This document shows, one piece after another, positions 8,687-17,317 of a stretch of DNA of 64,000 bases (positions are counted from its first letter, which is position 1; every line of letters starts with the position of its first letter). Under the pieces are notes generated by a model, which had not been told where the DNA came from, did not search any database, and saw nothing but the letters and a program-made list of their open reading frames with translations. The position numbers and the translations under genes are program-made. Location: positions 8,603,001 to 8,667,000 of the forward strand of contig NZ_CP136624.1 of NCBI RefSeq assembly GCF_032917945.1, in the 5' to 3' direction. Origin of the DNA: Bradyrhizobium sp. sBnM-33. GTDB lineage: Bacteria > Pseudomonadota > Alphaproteobacteria > Rhizobiales > Xanthobacteraceae.

Positions 8687-9904
8687 ATGGAGCAGATCAA
8701 CTTTAGCGAGCATTCTCGGGGAGCGCACTTTGGGCATCGGAAGCTGACGCCCAGAGCGTGCGTCATCGACAGCAAAAAGCACCTGCGACTGTTTCTTTCC
8801 GACGCTCTCGAGGATCTCGGGTTCGTGACTTGTGAATGCGGCCAGGCCGGCGATTTGGCAGGCGTACTGCAGGCGGAGCAGCCCGACTTGATCGTGCTCA
8901 GCGTGTGCGCCGACGGGATCAATGTCGGCGAAATTCTCGAGGCGATCGTCCGGAAAAATTTCGCCGGCAAGGTTCTCGTGATCGGTCAGCCCGACGCGAT
9001 CATGGTTAAGGCCGTCAGGCAAATTGGCGAAGAATACGGCATTGCCATGCTGCCCTCCCTGCCGACGCCGTTCGGCGCGGCGAGCCTGCGCGCCAGCCTC
9101 GCGACGCTATTGCCTGCCGAACCGGCGCCAAGCCCCGCCGTCGACGTCGCCGAGGCGTTGAAGGCTGGCTGGCTCGAATTGTGGTACCAGCAGAAGATCA
9201 ACACCCGCACGCTGGTCCCCAGCGGAGCGGAGGCGCTGGTCCGGATGCGGCATCCTGCCTGGGGCGTGGTCCCGCCGGCCTACTTCATTCCCGACGACAA
9301 GGATCCGCATTTTCGCAAGCTTTCCGAATTCGTGATCGGCCGCGCGATCGAGGATTGGCGCTATCTGCTGGAGAGCCAGGGTCCGGTCGACCTCTCGATC
9401 AACCTGCCGATATCGTTCTTCGACGACGCAGCGGCGGTGCGTGATCTGTGCCGCGCCATGCCCGCCCACCCGGCATTCGGCGGACTTTTGATCGAAATCA
9501 ACAGCAGCGAGGTGGTCGACCATTTGGATCTCGCAGTGGACACCGCAAGACGGCTGCGCCTGCACAATATCGCGATCGCAATCGACAATGTCGGCGCGGA
9601 ATGGCCGTCGCTGCTGGAGCTTCGGAGTTTCCCCTTCGTCGAGGTGAAGGTCGACCAACAATACGTCAGGGGCTGCGCGGACGACCGGCTGAAGCAGACG
9701 GTATGCCGACGCATCGTCGAACTGGCCCGAGACAACGGAGCTCGCGCCGTCGCCCAGGGCATCGAGACCCGCGCCGAGTATCTTGCCGCGCACGACATGG
9801 GATTCGATCTGATCCAGGGCCATCTGTTCGGCAAGCCGGTCGGGGTGCGCAAATTCGCGCGGTCGCGCCCTCAGCTTGCAGCCGGCTCCGAGAAGGCTCT
9901 CTGA
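8687..9904 (+). CDS. Pseudo-receiver plus degenerate EAL domain protein
   Basis: 405 aa from the ATG at 8687, which has GGGAG six bases upstream; the frame also opens earlier at 8606. Residues about 25-130 look like a response-regulator fold, but the phosphoacceptor position reads DLIVLSVCADG, with Ser for Asp. The remainder is an EAL domain: EALVRMRHP and SINLPISFF are kept. The usual DDFG is IDNVG, and the catalytic AEGVET glutamate is AQGIET. By known EAL rules it should bind or sense c-di-GMP poorly or not hydrolyse it. It probably works as a regulatory adaptor (inference). Confidence 0.82.
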   Translation: MEQINFSEHSRGAHFGHRKLTPRACVIDSKKHLRLFLSDALEDLGFVTCECGQAGDLAGVLQAEQPDLIVLSVCADGINVGEILEAIVRKNFAGKVLVIGQPDAIMVKAVRQIGEEYGIAMLPSLPTPFGAASLRASLATLLPAEPAPSPAVDVAEALKAGWLELWYQQKINTRTLVPSGAEALVRMRHPAWGVVPPAYFIPDDKDPHFRKLSEFVIGRAIEDWRYLLESQGPVDLSINLPISFFDDAAAVRDLCRAMPAHPAFGGLLIEINSSEVVDHLDLAVDTARRLRLHNIAIAIDNVGAEWPSLLELRSFPFVEVKVDQQYVRGCADDRLKQTVCRRIVELARDNGARAVAQGIETRAEYLAAHDMGFDLIQGHLFGKPVGVRKFARSRPQLAAGSEKAL

Positions 9905-9911
9905 GCGAGGC

Positions 9912-10391
9912 TCACTCGAACTTCATGTCGATGCATTTCACGATGTCGGAGCCGAGACCGGACGAGATGATGATGCAGCCGCGCACCTTCAGATTATTGT
10001 TATCGCTGGCCCACACCGCATAGCCGCCGGGACCGAAGAACGAGTTGGTATTCGGCCCTTCGGTTTCGGTGGCGTCGAACGAATAGTTTGAATCGGCATC
10101 GAAGATACGCGGCTTCTTGGTGCAGCCGCCGTCGGCCTGCACGTTGATGACTTCCTTGTTGTCCCGCGTCAGCGCCATCGAGACCTGGCAACGGAAATAC
10201 TCTGACGTCTTGGTGTTGAACACGTACGCATAGGATTTGCAGGTCGAGGTGTTGAGCTTGCCCGCGGCCAATCCCCGGCTGCAGGCGATCCGCTGGTTGT
10301 TGGACAGCTTGAAATTGTCAGCCTCTGACGCTTGAGCCGGCGTCATGAACGATAGCGCAACACCAAGACCGAATTTCATGACGCGATTCAT
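9912..10391 (-). CDS. Small exported protein of unknown function
   Basis: 159 aa. The start MNRVMKFGLGVALSFMTPAQ gives a clear signal peptide with cleavage after AQA. The mature part has five cysteines (IACSRG, TCKSYAY, FRCQVS, GGCTKK, GCIIISS) and ends IVKCIDMKFE, suggesting a disulphide-stabilised periplasmic protein. I recognise no family. Nearby in-frame starts (MIRM, MKF) are possible. It converges on the EAL-like gene with an 8-base gap. Confidence 0.7.
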   Translation of the reverse strand: MNRVMKFGLGVALSFMTPAQASEADNFKLSNNQRIACSRGLAAGKLNTSTCKSYAYVFNTKTSEYFRCQVSMALTRDNKEVINVQADGGCTKKPRIFDADSNYSFDATETEGPNTNSFFGPGGYAVWASDNNNLKVRGCIIISSGLGSDIVKCIDMKFE

Positions 10392-10584
10392 CCTGATCAT
10401 CCCTATGACGTTTTTCGCAATGCATGCTTGTAGCCGGAAACGCGAACATAGTCGCGAAGTCAGACGCGGGAAATCACAAACTCTCAAGGGCCGCGTGATG
10501 CGTCGAAGGTGGCAATTGACGGCGCAACGCCGTTCGTGATTTGTTCAAAACGTGGGACAGAAGCCGCTTAAGGCCGCTGGGAGG

Positions 10585-10896
10585 ATGACGATGACGAGCG
10601 TTTCGACAAAATCAGTTTTAGTGGCGGTCGCACTGACGGGGCTGGCTACATCGGCATGTGCGCAAGGCGCGGCACCGACTCCTTGGGAATTGAAGTCGGA
10701 CATGGCTTATGCCTACGGCAGGGACGGCAAGACGCTCGCCTACAAGCTGGGCACTAACAATGCGGGTCTGCTGCTTAAGGGCGCCAAGAAGGTGCCGAAG
10801 GGCACGTTGTTCTTCATCGGCCAGAATGGGCAGCTCTACATGCGCTCAGGCCCCTATCTGGAAGGCGACGGCAAGTTCATGTTCGGGTCGGAGTGA
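10585..10896 (+). CDS. Small exported protein of unknown function
   Basis: 103 aa with signal peptide MTMTSVSTKSVLVAVALTGL and cleavage near ACAQ-GA. The mature chain of about 80 residues is polar and glycine/lysine rich (YAYGRDGKTLAYKLG, GAKKVPKGTLFFIGQNGQLY). It looks like a small beta-rich periplasmic domain, with no family recognised. The ATG at 10585 follows GGGAGG directly, so the ATG at 10591 is also plausible. It is divergent from the preceding exported protein. Confidence 0.65.
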   Translation: MTMTSVSTKSVLVAVALTGLATSACAQGAAPTPWELKSDMAYAYGRDGKTLAYKLGTNNAGLLLKGAKKVPKGTLFFIGQNGQLYMRSGPYLEGDGKFMFGSE

Positions 10897-10900
10897 GCTT

Positions 10901-11042
10901 TCTTCCTTCTCCCCTTCTGGGAGAAGGTGGCTTCGCGGAACGCGAAGGCGGATGAGGGGTCCTGTCTCCGCGGATAGAAACCCCTCATCCGGCGCGGATT
11001 TCATCCGCGCCACCTTCTCCCGCAAGGGGAGAAGGGAAGAGG
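10901..11042. repeat. Palindromic repeat, CCTTCTCCC family, copy 1
   Basis: Begins CTTCCTTCTCCCCTTCTGGG and ends GGGGAGAAGGGAAG; inside are CGGATGAGGGG / CCCCTCATCCG and GGCGCGGAT / ATCCGCGCC arms. It sits just past the end of the minus-strand gene at 11047. A second copy lies on that gene's other side (12304). Confidence 0.8.
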
Positions 11043-11046
11043 CTTC

Positions 11047-12240
11047 CTAAAACGCCGCCGCCAGCTCCTTCGCGCCGGGCTTGCTCGAATTGAAATCCAT
11101 CCGCTCGTCGGTGATCGCCAATAGTTTCGCCACTGTGTTATGGCGGATTGCGACCGGGTTCCGCTCGTAGCCACCGCGCTGGAAGAAATTCGAGGTCGGC
11201 ACCTGCGCGCGCATCGCCTGCGGCATGGTCACCATGTCGAGGCCGGTGCCGTCGCCGGTCAGGTTCATCATTTCGAGTTCGGCGGCCGTCAGCGGGCGGC
11301 TGTAGCCCTTGGCGCGCGCGAAGTGCACCGAGGTGAGGAGCTTGTGGGTCTGCAGCATCGGCCCGACGTCGATATCGAGCACCATAGCGTGCACAGCCCA
11401 GCCCTGCGGGGTGTTGGCGAGCTTCTCATGCTCGGACCAGGTATCCGGGACGGTGCGCGTAAACGCCACCATCCTTTTCAAGACGGCGAGCTTGTGGTCC
11501 ATCACCTTGCGCGGCGCGCCCGACAGCGTGGCGGCCTTTGCCGTCATTTCCCTGATGATTTCGTGGCCCTGTTCGGCCAATAGCTCAACGCTGTTGGTGG
11601 TGAGCAACTGATTGTAGCCGATCGCGGTCGAGATCGCGCGCGAGCCCGGTTTCGAGGGGTTCAGCCCCGACTGCATGTCGTGATTGCCGTTACCGCCGGT
11701 CTCAAACGAGTAGACCCGCACCGCCTGCTCGCGCGTTAGTCCGGCGGCCAACGCGTAGCGGGCATAGGCGCGCTTGAACTCAACCTCGGTTGCCGGCCGT
11801 TGCGGCGTGAACTGGAAATGCTCGGCGGCCGCTTTAAGAAAATCGGCAACCACCGGCAGCGGCTTGCGCTCGCGCGGCGGCTTCTCCTCCTCCGGCTCCG
11901 GACTGACCGGACGCTTCGGACCGGTGTAGACCGGCGGCTGCGTCAGCACGTAATCGTTGAGCTTGATGGCCTGGCGTTCCCGGCGCTTGGCGTTGCGGCC
12001 CTTTCGCTTCTCGGAGATCGAGGCCCAATAGGCGCCTGCCTCCTCTTCGAACGCGGCGCGGGCTTCCTGATACTCTTTCAGCTTGCGACGGTATTCGGCC
12101 ATCGCCTGCGGCGAAGCCGCTTGCGCCATGGCATCGGCGGTTGAGGCAGGGAGCAGCTCCGTCGCCACGGCAGGCGGCGCACTCGCGAGCAGCGCGAGCG
12201 CGGCTAATCCGGAACCCATACGAATCAATGGCAGGCGCAT
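11047..12240 (-). CDS. Exported protein with lytic-transglycosylase-like region
   Basis: 397 aa. Signal peptide MRLPLIRMGSGLAALALLAS, then a charged helical stretch (residues about 45-85) and a proline-rich linker (PKRPVSPEPEEEKPPRERKP). The C-terminal half contains YSFETGGNGNHDMQSGLNP and ISTAIGYNQLL, which resemble the catalytic Glu and GYxQL motifs of lysozyme-like transglycosylases. A cell-wall role is an inference from these motifs; the family match is weak. It is flanked on both sides by the same palindromic repeat family. Confidence 0.65.
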   Translation of the reverse strand: MRLPLIRMGSGLAALALLASAPPAVATELLPASTADAMAQAASPQAMAEYRRKLKEYQEARAAFEEEAGAYWASISEKRKGRNAKRRERQAIKLNDYVLTQPPVYTGPKRPVSPEPEEEKPPRERKPLPVVADFLKAAAEHFQFTPQRPATEVEFKRAYARYALAAGLTREQAVRVYSFETGGNGNHDMQSGLNPSKPGSRAISTAIGYNQLLTTNSVELLAEQGHEIIREMTAKAATLSGAPRKVMDHKLAVLKRMVAFTRTVPDTWSEHEKLANTPQGWAVHAMVLDIDVGPMLQTHKLLTSVHFARAKGYSRPLTAAELEMMNLTGDGTGLDMVTMPQAMRAQVPTSNFFQRGGYERNPVAIRHNTVAKLLAITDERMDFNSSKPGAKELAAAF

Positions 12241-12303
12241 CGCATCGTTGTAGCAAGCGCGCCCGAGATGTCAGCCCCGAAAGGAGCGACATTAGGTGGT
12301 GTC

Positions 12304-12450
12304 TTTCTTCCCTTCTCCCCTTGTGGGAGAAGGTGCCTTCGCGAAGCGAAGGCGGATGAGGGGTTCTATCCGCGGAGAGAACCCCTCACCCGTCTCGAAT
12401 GAGCTCCGCTCATTCGATCCCCCCTCTCCCACAAGGGGAGAGGGGAAGAG
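12304..12450. repeat. Palindromic repeat, CCTTCTCCC family, copy 2
   Basis: Begins CTTTCTTCCCTTCTCCCCTT and ends CCCACAAGGGGAGAGGGGAA. Internal arms match copy 1 (GGCGGATGAGGGGTTCT / AGAACCCCTCAC). It lies between the start of the 11047-12240 gene and the end of the Bug-type binding-protein gene. Confidence 0.8.
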
Positions 12451-12471
12451 TCCCGCCTCGCGCCGTGCGCC

Positions 12472-13452
12472 CTACTCCTGCTCGACGCCGCTGGCTTTCA
12501 CTAGCTGCGACCACTTCTTCTCATCCTTGTCGATGAAGGCGGCATAGTCTTCGGGCGTGCCCGGCGTGATTTCGGTGCCATCATTGCCCAACTGCTTCTT
12601 CACCTCGTCGGAGGCGAGCGCGTCGCGCAACGCCTGGTTGAGCTTGTCGACGATCGGCCGCGGCGTGCCGGCGGGCGCGACGAGGCCGTAGTAGAGCGAG
12701 GCGTCGAAGCCGGTTAGCCCCGCTTCCATCAGCGTCGGCACGTCGGGCAACAGGCTCGATCGCGTGATGCTGGTCACCGCGAGCGCCCGCAATTTGCCGG
12801 CGGCGACATTGCTGTGCGAGGCCGGGATCGGCGCGAACGCCATCGGGATGTGGCCGCCCAACAGATCCGTCAGCGCCGGACCGGTGCCCTTGTAGGGAAT
12901 ATGCACCAGCTTGATGCCGGCGGCGCGGGCGAAATACTCGCCCGTAATGTGGCTGGCGGTACCGGCGCCGGCCGAGCCGAAATTGACCTTGTTGGCATTG
13001 GCCTTCGCATAGGCGATCAGTTCGGCCACGCTTTTCGCGGGGAACGACGGATGCACCACCAGCGAATTCGGTGCGTTGCCGATCATGCCGATCGGCGCAA
13101 AGTCCTTGCGCGGATCGTAGCCGGGATTTTTGTAGAGCGAGGGGCCGATCGCCAGCGTGCCGGTGTAACCCAAGAGCAGCGTGTAGCCATCGGGATCGCT
13201 TTTCGCGACCGCCTTGGTGCCGATCGTACCGCCCGCGCCGGGACGGTTGTCGACCACCACCTTCTCGCCGAGCTGTTCGCTCATTTTGTCGGCAATGGCG
13301 CGGCCGACGATCGAGGTGCTGCCGCCCGGCGCGAACGGAATGACCAGGGTGATGGCGCGGGCAGGATAGGCCTGCGCGTGCGAAACGTCTGTTGCTGCGC
13401 TCAAGCCGAGCACGGCGGCTGCAACGCAAAGCCACTTTCTCCCGATGGACAT
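12472..13452 (-). CDS. Bug/TctC family tripartite tricarboxylate transporter binding protein
   Basis: 326 aa periplasmic binding protein with signal peptide MSIGRKWLCVAAAVLGLSAA cut near SHA-QA. Family motifs in order are YPARAITLVIPFAPGGSTS, VVVDNRPGAGGTIGTKAVAK, VNFGSAGAGTASHITGE and HIPYKGTGPALTDLLGGHI, where TctC proteins grip carboxylates. Length fits the family. No TctA/TctB membrane genes lie nearby, so it is an orphan receptor, as is common in this group. Ligand unknown. Confidence 0.9.
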   Translation of the reverse strand: MSIGRKWLCVAAAVLGLSAATDVSHAQAYPARAITLVIPFAPGGSTSIVGRAIADKMSEQLGEKVVVDNRPGAGGTIGTKAVAKSDPDGYTLLLGYTGTLAIGPSLYKNPGYDPRKDFAPIGMIGNAPNSLVVHPSFPAKSVAELIAYAKANANKVNFGSAGAGTASHITGEYFARAAGIKLVHIPYKGTGPALTDLLGGHIPMAFAPIPASHSNVAAGKLRALAVTSITRSSLLPDVPTLMEAGLTGFDASLYYGLVAPAGTPRPIVDKLNQALRDALASDEVKKQLGNDGTEITPGTPEDYAAFIDKDEKKWSQLVKASGVEQE

Positions 13453-13590
13453 GGCGGGCGAGCTCCCGGATCTGTTGTTCTTCTTGACTCAGCTATCGTC
13501 GCCGAAACCGCCGACGTCCGCAACCCGCGCCGCGTGAGCACACGCTCTCACATGGTGAGATGAGCAGGCGTTTCGGCGGCGGTGCCGACT

Positions 13591-14220
13591 CTATTTCCAG
13601 GCGAACACCGGCTGCTCCAGTTCGGCCACCCGGGTCTCGCGGCCAGCCAGCACTTCAGCAAACTGATAGATCAGTGCCGCCGTCGGCGCGTGGATGTGCT
13701 GGCCGGCATGGCGGAAGCGGATCACGCGCCGCGTGCTTTCGGGGATGGTGGTGAAGCTGAAGGCGCCTTCGCGCTCGATATCGCCGAGCGCGACACGATG
13801 CACCGAGGCGACCTCCGCCGCATTGGGGATGATATCGGCGCTTGTACCGACCCAGACCACGACAGGCGTGATCAGATAGCCTGAGCGCGTCGGGTAATCG
13901 TCGAGCAGGCCCAGCACATCGCCCTCGCCGAGGTCGACGCCGAGCTCTTCGTGAAACTCGCGCAACGCCGCCTGTGCCGGCGTCTCGCCGTGATCGCAGC
14001 GTCCGCCGGGCAACGCCCATTGAGCGGCGTGGGCGCGCAGGCTTGCAGCGCGGCGGGTCAACAGAAATGTGGTGCCGGGGCCGCTCTCGGCCTCGGTCAG
14101 CGCAATGGCGACCGCGGCGCGCTTCAGCTCAGGCTCCGCGCCCTCCGAGGCAGCTCGCGTAAACGCCGCGCAAAGCGCTGCAATATTCCGCCGTGTGGTA
14201 TCGTCAAATGGCCTGACCAT
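13591..14220 (-). CDS. NUDIX hydrolase, CoA pyrophosphatase type
   Basis: 209 aa. A perfect Nudix box is present: GRCDHGETPAQAALREFHEE followed by LGV, preceded by AQWALPGG. Upstream TFLLTRRAASLRAHAAQWAL resembles the CoA-diphosphatase (NudL/YeaB) signature. Such enzymes cleave CoA or its derivatives to phosphopantetheine and 3',5'-ADP in the cytoplasm. Substrate assignment is from family resemblance. It is divergent from the thioesterase gene at 14301. Confidence 0.85.
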   Translation of the reverse strand: MVRPFDDTTRRNIAALCAAFTRAASEGAEPELKRAAVAIALTEAESGPGTTFLLTRRAASLRAHAAQWALPGGRCDHGETPAQAALREFHEELGVDLGEGDVLGLLDDYPTRSGYLITPVVVWVGTSADIIPNAAEVASVHRVALGDIEREGAFSFTTIPESTRRVIRFRHAGQHIHAPTAALIYQFAEVLAGRETRVAELEQPVFAWK

Positions 14221-14300
14221 CCCGCTTGACTACAACACCAGCGCATCAGATGAAATGACCTCGGACAGCACGATAGCCCGCAGGAAACGGAAAGCACGAC

Positions 14301-14726
14301 ATGACAGCCAAGGCCGCGGACAAGCTCAAATCCGACGGCTGGAAGATCGTCGAAACCTCCGGCTTCCTGCACCTGATCGGCCCGCTATGGCAGCGCGTCG
14401 TCGACGGCGCGCACGAATACGCGCTTGCCACCGAGGACAAGCACCACAACCGCCGCGGCCTGGTGCAGGGCGGCGTCATCATGACCTTCGCCGACCGCAC
14501 CTGCGGCATGACCGCCCGCTTCGTCTCCGGCAAGCCGACGCTGGCGACCGTGCAGCTCGATACGCACTTTGTCGAAGCCGGCAAGATCGGCGAGGTTTTG
14601 GTGTCAAAGCCGCACGTGGTGCGCTCGACACGGAGCCTTATTTTCATCACGACGGAAGTGACGGTCGACAAACGCTGTATCGCGATGGCGAGCGGCGTGT
14701 TCAAGATATTGAAGAGCGAAGCTTGA
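14301..14726 (+). CDS. PaaI-type hotdog thioesterase
   Basis: 141 aa single hotdog fold. The signature HHNRRGLVQGGVIMTFADRT (residues about 48-67) matches the HN..G.VHGG....D catalytic stretch of PaaI/YbgC thioesterases, with Gln where His is usual in HGG. The next strand pair is TVQLDTHFVEAGKIGE. It probably hydrolyses acyl-CoA thioesters; the acyl group is unknown. The adjacent divergent CoA pyrophosphatase would suit CoA-thioester housekeeping (inference). Confidence 0.8.
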   Translation: MTAKAADKLKSDGWKIVETSGFLHLIGPLWQRVVDGAHEYALATEDKHHNRRGLVQGGVIMTFADRTCGMTARFVSGKPTLATVQLDTHFVEAGKIGEVLVSKPHVVRSTRSLIFITTEVTVDKRCIAMASGVFKILKSEA

Positions 14727-14741
14727 AGTACCGCCCCTCCG

Positions 14742-14826
14742 CGTCATTGCGAGTAGCGAAGCGACGAAGCAATCCATGCCTTAGCTTGCGGCGCCATGGA
14801 TTGCTTCGCTGACGCTCGCAATGACG
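14742..14826. repeat. Palindromic repeat, CGTCATTGCGAG family
   Basis: Inverted repeat beginning CGTCATTGCGAGTAGCGAAG and ending GCTGACGCTCGCAATGACG, with inner GAAGCAATCCATG / CATGGATTGCTTC arms. It lies between the thioesterase and aldo/keto reductase genes. Confidence 0.85.
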
Positions 14827-14872
14827 GATGACAACCGCTATCTTGCCTGGACCCGCTTAAGGACCCCACCCC

Positions 14873-15895
14873 ATGCAATACCGCCAACTCGGCCGCAGCG
14901 GCCTGAAGATTTCACCGATCTGCTTGGGCACCATGATGTTCGGCGGCCCCACCGACGAGGCGACGTCGTCGCGCATCATTGCGAAAGCGCGCGAGGCCGG
15001 CGTCAACTTCATCGACACCGCGGATGCCTATAATGGCGGCCAGTCCGAGCAGGTGGTCGGCCGCGCCATTTCAAACAATCGCACGAACTGGATTCTGGCG
15101 ACAAAACTCGCCAACCAGATCGGCGACGATCCCAACCGCGGCGGGCTGTCGCGGCGCTGGGTGATGCAGGCCGCGGACGAGAGCCTGCAGCGGCTCGGCA
15201 CCGATTTCATCGACATCTATTATTTGCACAAGGAAGACCACGCGACGCCGCTGGAGGAGACGGTGCGCGCGATGGGCGATTTGATGCGCCAGGGCAAGAT
15301 CCGCTATTTCGGCGTCTCCAACTACCGCGCCTGGCGCGTCGCCGAGATCTGCAACATCTGCGACAACAACGGCATCGATCGCCCGATCGTCAGCCAGCCC
15401 TATTACAACGCCATGAACCGCATGCCCGAAGTCGAGCACTTCCCGGCGTGCGGCTATTACGGCCTCGGCATCGTGCCCTATAGCCCCTTGGCGCGCGGGG
15501 TGCTGACCGGCAAGTACAGGCCGGATGCGGCGCCCGACCAGGACACGCGTGCGGGGCGCGCCGACAAGCGCATGATGCAGACCGAATGGCGTCCGGAATC
15601 GCTGCAGCTCGCCCAGCAAATCAAGCAGCACGCCGAAGCCCGCGGCATCACCGCCGGGCAATTCGCGGTTTCATGGGTGCTGAATTCGTCGTTCGTAAGC
15701 GGGGTGATCGCGGGTCCCCGGACCGAACAGCAATGGGATGATTATATCCAAGCGCTGGACTATCGCTTCACGGCGGAGGACGAGGCGCTGATCGACCGGC
15801 TGGTGGCGAGTGGCCATCCCTCGACGCCGGGGTTCAATGACCCAGCTTACCCGATCGAGGGCCGGCGGGCGCGGACGGACGGCCAAGCTCGATGA
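14873..15895 (+). CDS. Aldo/keto reductase
   Basis: 340 aa TIM-barrel NADPH-dependent oxidoreductase. The catalytic tetrad is visible as NFIDTADAYNGG (Asp, Tyr), ILATKLA (Lys) and DIYYLHKED (His). The C-terminal SGVIAGPRTEQQW is the cofactor-binding end. The opening YRQLGRSGLKISPICLGTM is typical of the AKR11/12-like group related to YajO and the voltage-channel beta subunit. AAGGA lies upstream of the start. The physiological substrate is unknown. Confidence 0.9.
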   Translation: MQYRQLGRSGLKISPICLGTMMFGGPTDEATSSRIIAKAREAGVNFIDTADAYNGGQSEQVVGRAISNNRTNWILATKLANQIGDDPNRGGLSRRWVMQAADESLQRLGTDFIDIYYLHKEDHATPLEETVRAMGDLMRQGKIRYFGVSNYRAWRVAEICNICDNNGIDRPIVSQPYYNAMNRMPEVEHFPACGYYGLGIVPYSPLARGVLTGKYRPDAAPDQDTRAGRADKRMMQTEWRPESLQLAQQIKQHAEARGITAGQFAVSWVLNSSFVSGVIAGPRTEQQWDDYIQALDYRFTAEDEALIDRLVASGHPSTPGFNDPAYPIEGRRARTDGQAR

Positions 15896-16010
15896 GCTGA
15901 AACGACGGTTCCGCGGCGGCCACGACTTGTCGTTGCAGCACGGCTGGAACGCTCAGTAACGGGATAGTAACCTCGCCCGTAGAAACTTCCCTGTTCAGGT
16001 GGAGGTCCAT

Positions 16011-16259
16011 GTGGTGGACGAGCACAGAACAGCACCACGGCGTCGGCTCTTGAAGGCGGGCAGGATTTCGTTCGGCGGCGGCGCCGCCATCGATTGCACG
16101 GTGCGCAACCTCTCCGAAACCGGCGCCGCGCTCGAGGTGATCTCCCCCGTCGGCATTCCTGAACGCTTCACGCTGGTGATCGAAGCCGACCACATCCATG
16201 TGCCGTGCCGCGTCGTCTGGCGAAAAGAGACGCGGATCGGGGTTCGTTTCGAAACCTGA
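16011..16259 (+). CDS. PilZ domain protein (c-di-GMP receptor)
   Basis: 82 aa from the GTG at 16011, or 81 from the GTG at 16014; GGAGG at 16001-16005 decides for one of these over the upstream GTG at 15999. The single PilZ domain has the RxxxR region (HRTAPRRRLLKAG) and the NLSETGAAL loop that contacts c-di-GMP, followed by RVVWRKETRIGVRF. It is a likely one-domain effector. It stands alone; the window also encodes an EAL-like and an HD-GYP protein. Confidence 0.8.
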   Translation: MVDEHRTAPRRRLLKAGRISFGGGAAIDCTVRNLSETGAALEVISPVGIPERFTLVIEADHIHVPCRVVWRKETRIGVRFET

Positions 16260-16347
16260 CCGGCGCACTCCAGCAACCGTCGCGCGCGGCACGCGACCGC
16301 GCACGACAAATCGTCTGAAACACACCCGAGTTCCCGGACTCGAAGAG

Positions 16348-16638
16348 TCAGTGCCTGGATTCGAGGCTGACGATCACGCCTGTGGGCTCGGGCTCGTGTG
16401 GCGACAATTTCGTCAGCGTCTCATCGCTCCAATAAGCAAGGTTTACGATCATGCCGATTGTGGTGTCCCGCTCGGAAGCCTCTGTCGGTTCCAAGACGTT
16501 GAGCCCGCCGCTGTCGAGGAAGAATGTATGATCCCCAAACATGCTGGCTAGCTGCGGGACCACCGGATGATCGTCGGGAAGCGCCTGGGCTTCGAATTGC
16601 GTCAGAGCGCGTTCCACCTGTGCCGAGTTCAATTTCAT
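16348..16638 (-). CDS. Small conserved-type protein of unknown function
   Basis: 96 aa, starting MKLNSAQVERALTQFEAQAL, with GGAGATC seven bases before the ATG at 16638. Acidic, no membrane segment, no recognised domain. The sequence HPVVPQLASMFGDHTFFLDS looks like an ordered fold, and codon use matches its neighbours. It stands at the left end of the stress-type island but has no EcfG-like promoter at the consensus spacing. Confidence 0.6.
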   Translation of the reverse strand: MKLNSAQVERALTQFEAQALPDDHPVVPQLASMFGDHTFFLDSGGLNVLEPTEASERDTTIGMIVNLAYWSDETLTKLSPHEPEPTGVIVSLESRH

Positions 16639-16943
16639 GCACGATCTCCTTACTTGGCTTCTGGTTGGTGAGCACCGCGTGACGGCCTTGACCGCGCGCG
16701 GCTCTTCTGCGGAGGGAATGACGTTCAAGCGTGTCGAATCCTGATCGCTCGTCCCCACCAGCGCCGCGCGCCGGCTCGCAGCTTCGCTTTCAATTCCGCA
16801 AGCAAGCCGAATTGAAGTCGGGACAGTGGTGCCTCTTGGCGCCGCTTCAAGCGGGCAACAAAATTAAATTAGCAATGTTCCGCACAACGGCATCTTTAAA
16901 GCCCATTGTTCCGCCGATCGGCGACATACGAGGCCACAATCGG
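16639..16943. other. Gene-free stretch
   Basis: About 305 bases with open frames only as shadows. It includes an AT-rich patch around 16860-16880 (AACAAAATTAAATTAGC). It presumably holds the promoter of the minus-strand gene ending at 16348. Nothing else is seen. Confidence 0.5.
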
Positions 16944-17132
16944 CTATTTCCCGTCGGGAATGGGATGCCGCCTAGCCAGTTCGTCGAGCGGCAGATGGGC
17001 TTCCTCGTCGCTCAGTGCAAAACGCACGATGACATCCTGACGCCTGACCTGCCCCCAAAGGCCATCCGACGACCATTTCTGCGGCGCAGGCCCTCGCAGG
17101 CCTTCCACCCAAACGAAGTACCATTCCGTCAT
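16944..17132 (-). CDS. Short hydrophilic protein, unknown
   Basis: 62 aa, MTEWYFVWVEGLRGPAPQKW to the end. The start at 17132 has AGAGGTG five bases upstream. It is rich in Trp and charged residues with no known motif. Being short, it might be spurious, but the ribosome site and composition support it. Confidence 0.45.
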   Translation of the reverse strand: MTEWYFVWVEGLRGPAPQKWSSDGLWGQVRRQDVIVRFALSDEEAHLPLDELARRHPIPDGK

Positions 17133-17169
17133 CGCAGCACCTCTTGGAGCTTCGATCAGGTCTTGCACC

Positions 17170-17195
17170 GGAACCAGATGCACCGTGGCCTCGTT
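17170..17195 (+). promoter_or_regulatory. EcfG-type general stress promoter
   Basis: GGAAC at 17170-17174, a 17-base spacer, and CGTT at 17192-17195: the alphaproteobacterial EcfG consensus. It predicts a start near 17202 and a leader of about 115 bases for the DUF892 gene. Confidence 0.65.
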
Positions 17196-17317
17196 GCAAT
17201 GATATCGCAGGCCTCGAGCGTGAAACAGGCCGCTCGGCTCGTGCCGGCTACTTCCGAAGACGATGCAACGCTGCTGCCGGAAGCCTCATACGCATCCTGA
17301 GAGAGAAGGATTTCGTC

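Noticed and set aside
16899..16925. AACG ... GTTCC pair on the minus strand before the 16638 gene
   Set aside because: The spacer is 18 bases and it lies over 250 bases upstream; not accepted as an EcfG promoter.
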